DNA of 64,000 nucleotides, taken from positions 25,958,765-26,022,764 of the forward strand of contig NC_089281.1 in assembly GCF_963678975.1 (NCBI RefSeq), written 5' to 3'. Made by a program: the position numbers and the translations under genes. A model generated the notes under the pieces. It made no database searches and was not told the DNA's origin. It worked only from the letters and a program-made list of their open reading frames with translations. Source of the stretch: Dysidea avara. Taxonomy: Eukaryota; Porifera; Demospongiae; Dictyoceratida; Dysideidae. Positions within the stretch are counted from its first letter, which is position 1. Each line of letters starts with the position of its first letter. This document shows positions 58,198-64,000 of the stretch, one piece after another.

Positions 58198-60038
58198 ATG
58201 GAGAAGTTGGACATGAAATACATTAGTCTATTAATTCTGGTGATACAAAACACGTCACTAGTATTGTTAATGAGATACTCACGGACTGTTAGTGGACAGC
58301 CATACCTGACGTCGACTGCTGTATTTTTGACAGAAATTATCAAGATAATTAGTAGTGTTGTCCTATTGCATTTTGAAGTGGACTGTGAATCAAGGAAGAC
58401 CACCGAAGCTATACATGAAATTTTTGTTAGATATTTAGAAACTCTGCGGGTTGCTGTGCCTGCCTTATTGTACACAGTACAAAACAACTTATTGTATATA
58501 GCCCTTACTAAATTAGATGCTGCTACCTTTCAGGTCAGTAATGCTAGTTCAATAGAAGTGGTTTAATAATCGTATGTTACACATAGGTCACATATCAGTT
58601 GAAACTACTAACAACAGCGTTATGTTCAGTACTTATGTTGAACAAAAAAGTATCTCCATTACAATGGGTGGCTCTGTGTATCCTAGCTGTGGCAGTTGCT
58701 TTAGTACAGGTAAGAAATGCGATATAGTGAGCTTCAGTATTCTGTGTAAGGTGTCTTCACATCATAGACACTTTATGTTTATAATTTGTGTTCCCATCAA
58801 GCAATTGATAATCAAAGTTGACTCAAACCAGCACCTAGACGACCTCAATGTTCAATGAATTAGTGTTAAAATGTGTTGAACCCCCTTATTGGAGTTTCCA
58901 TTGTAAGCTTACACCTGATAGGTTTACATGGTTGCACATTTCCCTTAGTGCATATGATGTAGTTCAGTAATTCATGTGTATTTCATGGCTCCTACACCAG
59001 TTACCTGCTGATAGCAGCCTTAGTACAATGTTCCAGTCTCCCTCATTGAATATGGACCAGTCAATTGGACTATTAGCAGTAGTTGTAGCCTGCCTAACTA
59101 GTGGCTTTTCTGGTGTATACTTTGAGAAGATATTGAAGGGCTCTAAAACCTCTCTGTGGATTAGGAATATTCAGTTAGGTAAGTGGCTACCACTGTTGAT
59201 GTCAAATGGCTAACACTCCTAATAGGATTGTTTAGTATGTTGTTCAGTGGAATTGGAGTGGTTGTAAATGATTGGGCAGCTGTTAGGGCTGATGGCTTCT
59301 TCCAGGGTTACTCCTTCATTGTAGCAATAGTTATTTTATTACAGGTGAGGTGTTTGTGTGTGTGTGTGTGTGTGTTGTGTTGTGTGTGTGTGTAATAGTG
59401 TCTGTCTGTCGAGTCAACTCGGCCAAGTAATTAGAGTACTGGCCTGCTAATCATGATTTCTTTCAGCTGTTGTTGTGCAAAAAACTTTATTCACATTACT
59501 CCAGTTGTTGTCTCCAGTGGCTGAGTATTCTTTACTATAATTACTAGTGAGCTGTGTATCAGTCTTTCCACTGTGCAGGAACAGTTTTTTTCCCCACTGA
59601 ATGTCAGCACACATTTACACACTACCAAGTCACATACGTAATATACACTATTGCTTACCAACTTATTTCCTAAACTACAGTAGAAAATGTCCAACTCAGA
59701 AGCTGATATAATGGACAAATAATGGACAAGTGTAATCTTTGAAACTGCAAATATAATGATCATTAAATTTAAAATACCGTAGACTCATGTTGAAGTTTTT
59801 CCAACTGTTGCATAACTAATAAATCACTGGTTCACTGCTACTGCTACTACTTTGTCTACAACTAGGGGTCATGTTTAAGTTATTTAAACATCATGTCAAG
59901 AATTAGATCAACAGCTTAAACTGTAAGAGCTATCAATGACTGGAATAGTTTACCCAATCACATAGTTAAGACATTCACTTAGTTAAATGTACCCACATTC
60001 TGTTATTTTAATTTTTTCTGGTACAGTTATTATTATTA

Positions 60039-60070
<32 letters not shown>

Positions 60071-60422
60071 GTGTAGTGTGTAGGGGTATTTGTATAATAG
60101 GTGTGTATGTACATGTTACAGGCAGTTGGAGGTTTAATAGTGGCAGCAGTGATCAAGTATGCTGGTAACATTCTGAAGGGATTTGGAGCTGCAATATCAA
60201 TAGTTTTGTCTTCTACAGTTTCTTATTTTCTATTGGGTTTTCAACCATCACCGTAAGAAAATAATTTTGTTGTTGAGACATGAGGATATTCGTGTCCACA
60301 TTTTGTTCTACAGGTTATTTCTTATTGGATCAACATTAGTAATAATTGCTACCCTCATGTATGCTCGATTTGTTCCAGACCCTGAGCCGCCTGAGAAGTC
60401 CAATAATTCAACAACTGTTTAG
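58198..60422 (+). CDS. SLC35A3: SLC35A3-like Golgi nucleotide-sugar (UDP-GlcNAc) transporter, complete
   Basis: Encodes 331 aa (human SLC35A3 325 aa). It exchanges UDP-GlcNAc, or possibly UDP-Gal, for UMP across the Golgi membrane. Exons: 58198-58533, 58587-58709, 59001-59178, 59226-59344, 60122-60252, 60314-60422; phases close. Landmarks: [23 protein letters not shown], with a 9-residue N-terminus before it; [70 protein letters not shown]. These are the most conserved segments of the SLC35A family, with about ten membrane helices in all. The frame extends upstream to 58141 but the Met at 58198 aligns with family starts. SLC35A2 (UDP-Gal) is the main alternative. FAM204A follows on the same strand after only 92 bp. 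Confidence 0.93.
59408..59470 (+). repeat. tRNA-Ser(GCT)-like fragment, possible SINE head
   Basis: Within the SLC35A3 intron, CTCGGCCAAGTAATTAGAGT then ACTGGCCTGCTAATCATGAT resemble the D-arm (GGCCGAGTGGTTAAGG) and anticodon arm (GGACTGCTAATCCATT) of tRNA-Ser(GCT). No T-arm or acceptor match follows, so it is not a working tRNA; a tRNA-derived SINE remnant is the best guess. Confidence 0.35.
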
Positions 60423-60514
60423 TTAATTTATCAACTTTTTCTAACAATGAATCATCATTAATTATTGTACGTTTTATTAGAAAATATTTATATAATCGAA
60501 AGTGGTAACTGAAA

Positions 60515-63486
60515 ATGGAAAGCAAATCCGACGTCACGACGCAATGGGACGTTAAGCCGCCACTTTTATCAACCATCCCAGAAGATAAATGGAAGGTGAG
60601 ACGTTTTAAGTAGGCGAATAATGAGTGGGCTAGACCACTAACAGAAATTTGAAGAGTTGAAACAACGTAGGCAACAAATATGTAGTAAAACAACGAGTAA
60701 AAGAATTAACGATGTACGACAACAAGCTACAAATGCAGGTAACAGAGTTACTGGTGGATGTATTGTAGTATATTTTGTGTTAGTATTGTCGGAGTTCTAT
60801 GGACCTGAGGTCTTGCAAGACGTAGGACATGGTGCAGGACGAAGTAGGAGACGAAAAAGGAAACGACCTCACTCTGAACCAAGCTCAGAACATTCAACTA
60901 CTAATGATGACTCTAAAGAGACAGAGTGGCAACAATTGAAACAATTTCTTGACCCTAATCCTCAACTGAAGGGTGTTCCTCAAGGAGACACTCAACCAAA
61001 GGTGTGTTGGCTGGAAAATGGCACCTAGCTAGATGTAATTACTACCATAGAACCTTTCTGGCTGGGACAAAATTGAATAAAAAAACTGGACTCCTACAAA
61101 CCTGTCAGTAATAAGTGGCTCAAAGAGTAGTAGTAGTAGTCACTACCAATAGTTCATTTATGACAAATATCAAGATTTTGATTGCCAAAAGCTTATCTGA
61201 AAAAGGAGCTTGATATATACCTTGATCTAGTCTCGCGGCGCCCGACCCTAAAAAGAGGGTCTGGTGAAACTGCATACAAAAAGCTTGGCGCTGCCGGCTC
61301 CAATCAGATTGCTCCATTTCAAATTGATTATGTAATGCATATTATTTCAAAAGACTCGTGGCTCATGGTGATTACATCTGGTGACTTTATCACTTAAAAT
61401 CATAGCGAAAACGGGCATACAAACTAACCATTTCTGTTTGGTTCACTTTAATGTTGTACAAATAAAGCAGTGCCATCAGGTTGGTGATTCTATATGCGGA
61501 TCTGGTTAAATTGCTGTTGTTGTGACGTAAACATAACACTTACGTAGCACATAAACGTCACATCCAATAAACATTCCAGAGCTCAATTTTTTTGTACAGT
61601 TTCACCAGACCCTCTTTTTAGGGTTGGATGCCACGAGACTAACCGTGATCATGATACCATGTCCGTATTAGCGAGAGCTATTAGAGAGGTGTACTGGATT
61701 TACTTGGCTAAATGCCATGGCATTTATTATCTTAGTTATAAAATCAATGCAGCAACTATGGTACCAAGTAAATACACTATCTCCAATGTGCATGCTCAAT
61801 TGTCCTACTGTCGATCATTGAAAAAGTACATAGACTCATATAAGGCTATGACCCCATGTATGTATTTTTAAGCAACAACTTACTAATTTATAGATCCCAA
61901 ACGTCAAAATAACTGTCCAATTAAGAACATTTTGTCAACAGGTGTGTGCTCTGTTAATGAATGGCTGTTCACTTTTCAGTTATATGAACACTCTTCCCCC
62001 ACATTAGTTTGGATAATTGTTAAAATTTTTACTAAGTAAACCAAGTAGGCATATTTGAATCATGGTACTGGTCCCTGTGTTTACAGACACCTTAGAACTG
62101 TCCTGATAATCAAGGTGTCATGATTTGGGACTATTGCCAAGTATCTGGTCGTGCAGGTGTCCTCTTTAACAGGTCTCACTGGATGCTGATACATGAAGTG
62201 TTATGACGTGTGTCAGTGGTGTGCTATGTGTCATCATCATCGTTTATAGAGTGGATTGGAGGAGAGGCTAGAAGATGCGATCGTTGATGGTAGACTCGAT
62301 GCAGCAACTGAGCTAAGTGACAAGCTAGCAGACAGGAAGGTAAGACCTTTTGTTTACTGTTTGTCATTGTCACCTTACCTTCCCAGTTTGTGACACAAGT
62401 AGCAACAGCATTTGATTGCAAGCAATACCTTGATAAGACCAAGGTGAGGCATTGTATGGCAGAAGTCTGCATGAAACCTCTAATTTAATCTCTGGTACAA
62501 AATTGTCCACTATAGTTCATATACTGGTCATGTGTTATCAAACATCCCATGATCTCAAATAAAGAAATGTTCAGCTCGATACCTCAGTATTAATATAAAG
62601 TATTCTAATACACAAATTAATATTGATAATGGGAGCCCTACTTTCAAGTACCCAACACTTTATGAAGCTTTCCTAGTAAGAAACAAATGTGATTGTGACG
62701 AAGGTGAAAGGATTTCATAATAACGATGCCAATTTCAAGCTCTTGTGTAATCGCATGTATAGCAGCAATATGTTGTAGGGCTATGGCGCATCACCAATCT
62801 CCTCTGGTGTTTACCAAATATATTGTGTGGTATATGTAGATTGTATCATGGTGTATATGGTATTGTGCAGTTCACAAATGTTGTAAAGTTTGATGTCATA
62901 TGCTGCTGATGTTAAGTTCAATATTTCACCTATGGAAAGGTCAGCATTTCTTGAACCATTGATCATTTGAAGCGAAAGTGTAAATCTATTACGTTATTCA
63001 TAGCTGTTCAGTGGGTAACAATAAAATCAATTGACACCATTAGTGAAGTATATAAACATTGATACCAAGTAAATATACCTAGACTATCGGTCCATTAAAC
63101 ATGTTGCTATTTTATACAGGAGTCCTTGTAGTGTTCATAGATTTTTTATGTACATGATGTTAATTCATAGACAGGACATTTTTCATGCAATTTTTTCTAA
63201 TTCATGGGTAGAGCCTACCTGAAAAGAATATCATAGCTCTTTTAACATCATTGATGGATTATGTGGCAGTGTCCACAGAGCCTAGCTGCCTTGCAATGGG
63301 ATCCTGGCAATACTGTACCACAATTTCATTTTTTTTTATTTCAGGTGGATGACAAAAGTAAAAGATCTAAACAGCAGAAACTCCACTGGAGGTAATGTTG
63401 AATAATGTCATACCAACAATTTGATTAATTTTTAATCGGACAGATTTGATGCTAAGGAGAGATGGGAAACAAAGAGTAACATGTAG
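60515..63486 (+). CDS. FAM204A: FAM204A orthologue, complete
   Basis: Encodes 209 aa (human 233 aa), a small, charged, probably nuclear protein of unknown function. Exons: 60515-60595, 60645-60738, 60784-61001, 62250-62339, 62387-62443, 63345-63391, 63444-63486; phases close. Family landmarks in order: IPEDKWKKFEELKQ (human IPIDMWNKFQELHK), the basic run RSRRRKRKR then HSEPSS, TEWQQLKQFLDPN (human TQWKELTQYFGVN), SGLEERLEDAIVDGRLDAAT with ELSDKLADRK, and the C-terminus RFDAKERWETKSNM (human GFEAKKRWETKSNM). The RRRKRKR stretch is a plausible nuclear localisation signal. It starts 92 bp after SLC35A3 on the same strand, the only same-strand neighbours among the intact genes. Confidence 0.93.
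61228..61641. mobile_element. MITE with long TAGTCTCG terminal repeats in FAM204A intron
   Basis: The left end TAGTCTCGCGGCGCCCGACC and the reverse complement of the right end, TAGTCTCGTGGCATCCAACC, are inverted copies. Both run on through CTAAAAAGAGGGTCTGGTGA and AACTG, about 46 bp in all. The interior (about 320 bp) has no coding. No clear target duplication, so the superfamily is not assigned. Confidence 0.88.
62454..63344. other. FAM204A intron, nothing recognised
   Basis: This AT-rich intron of about 900 bp shows no repeat family, RNA or exon I can support. Confidence 0.5.
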
Positions 63487-63543
63487 CAGATCACATGATT
63501 GTCATGGTGTATCACATGAGCATATATTCAGTTATATAATAGT

Positions 63544-63601
63544 TCATGTCTTCATAGCCTCAGGCTGTAACACCTTGTGACCCAGCTTCTCCAGTTCTGC
63601 C
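63544..63601 (-). CDS. Last exon of an unidentified minus-strand gene (partial)
   Basis: The minus strand has an acceptor (TTATTACACAG) followed by an open frame of 19 codons ending AELEKLGHKVLQPEAMKT and TGA (63544-63546). The sequence looks helical and coding, but the fragment is too short to identify. Earlier exons would lie beyond the window; I see none up to 64000. It would converge on FAM204A with 57 bp between stops. Confidence 0.5.
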
Positions 63602-64000
63602 CTGTGTAATAAGAGAACGTCATGTAATCACTAGCGACTAAATTAAAATTATTGCACAACACACCACTCCATTATAGTGACCATGTCAAGTAGATCCCAA
63701 ACATAGCTAAGCTGTACTTCATGACCTCATTAATAAGACCACCTCATTATAGAGACCATGTCAAGGAGGTCCCAAATATAGCTAAGGTATATTTTGTGAT
63801 CTCATTTATTAGTTGTTGTTTTTTTTTTGTTCCCATAGGAGGTTCTAATTAATAAGGTTTCACTACTTTACATAAAAATTAAATTAACAAATTAACACTA
63901 CAGCAATTCCCTAGCTAACTTTGGTCATTCTGAAGTGTTATTGTACAGGGTTAACTGGTGAATGTACTTTAAAAGTTTTTTTCAGATTAGGTAAACAGAT
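63602..64000. repeat. Dispersed CTCATTATAG repeat, tandem copies
   Basis: Two imperfect copies of about 85 bp lie head to tail (about 63661-63745 and 63746-63815). Each begins with a CTC(C/A)TTATAG(T/A)GACCATG block and contains GTCCCAAATATAGCTAAGGT-like sequence. Related blocks occur at 38087, 39316 and 45828 in either orientation. This looks like an old dispersed repeat; no gene is seen. Confidence 0.65.

Overview
The window is nuclear DNA of an early-branching animal, most probably a demosponge. The reasons are very short introns (several of 49 to 65 bp), tiny intergenic gaps, a very high load of small inverted-repeat transposons, and a single-exon gene for a secreted beta-helix repeat protein with a multi-pass membrane C-terminus, a family I know mainly from sponge and cnidarian gene sets. 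The species cannot be settled from sequence reading alone.

Layout, left to right. At 0.75-1.94 kb are the last five exons of kinesin-II KIF3B (+). From 2.1 to 20 kb lies a cluster of intronless GH3 beta-xylosidase-like genes: A (-, 2083-4320) and B (+, 4833-7070) are divergent, C (+, 12632-15017) is a decayed copy hit by a hAT-type MITE and a retroelement fragment, and D (-, 17805-20036) is intact. Next is the beta-helix/multi-TM protein (+, 20201-23899), then a two-exon HIG1-domain mitochondrial gene (-, 24050-26270), then a complete 22-exon alpha-catenin gene (+, 26361-36051; 930 aa). A complete 28-exon insulin-degrading enzyme gene (-, 37851-53951; 956 aa) follows, its last 6-kb intron packed with transposons. 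Then come GINS4/SLD5 (+, 8 exons), a single-exon PPP1R3 glycogen-targeting subunit (-), an SLC35A3-like nucleotide-sugar transporter (+, 6 exons), FAM204A (+, 7 exons) and the last exon of an unidentified minus-strand gene.

The spliced models were built by hand from exon similarity to remembered family sequences, GT/AG borders and phase. In IDE, alpha-catenin, GINS4, SLC35A3, FAM204A and the HIG1 gene every exon phase closes, which is strong internal support.

All but one of the intact neighbours alternate in strand, giving a chain of head-to-head and tail-to-tail pairs. Gaps are as small as 90 bp (HIG1 gene/alpha-catenin), and five intergenic stretches look like shared bidirectional promoters. 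The genes do not form one pathway: KIF3B (cilia), alpha-catenin (adhesion), IDE (peptide turnover), GINS4 (replication), PPP1R3 (glycogen) and SLC35A3 (Golgi glycosylation) are ordinary housekeeping genes. The lineage-specific part is the 2-24 kb region of secreted glycosidases plus the putative surface receptor. No virus-like element was recognised.
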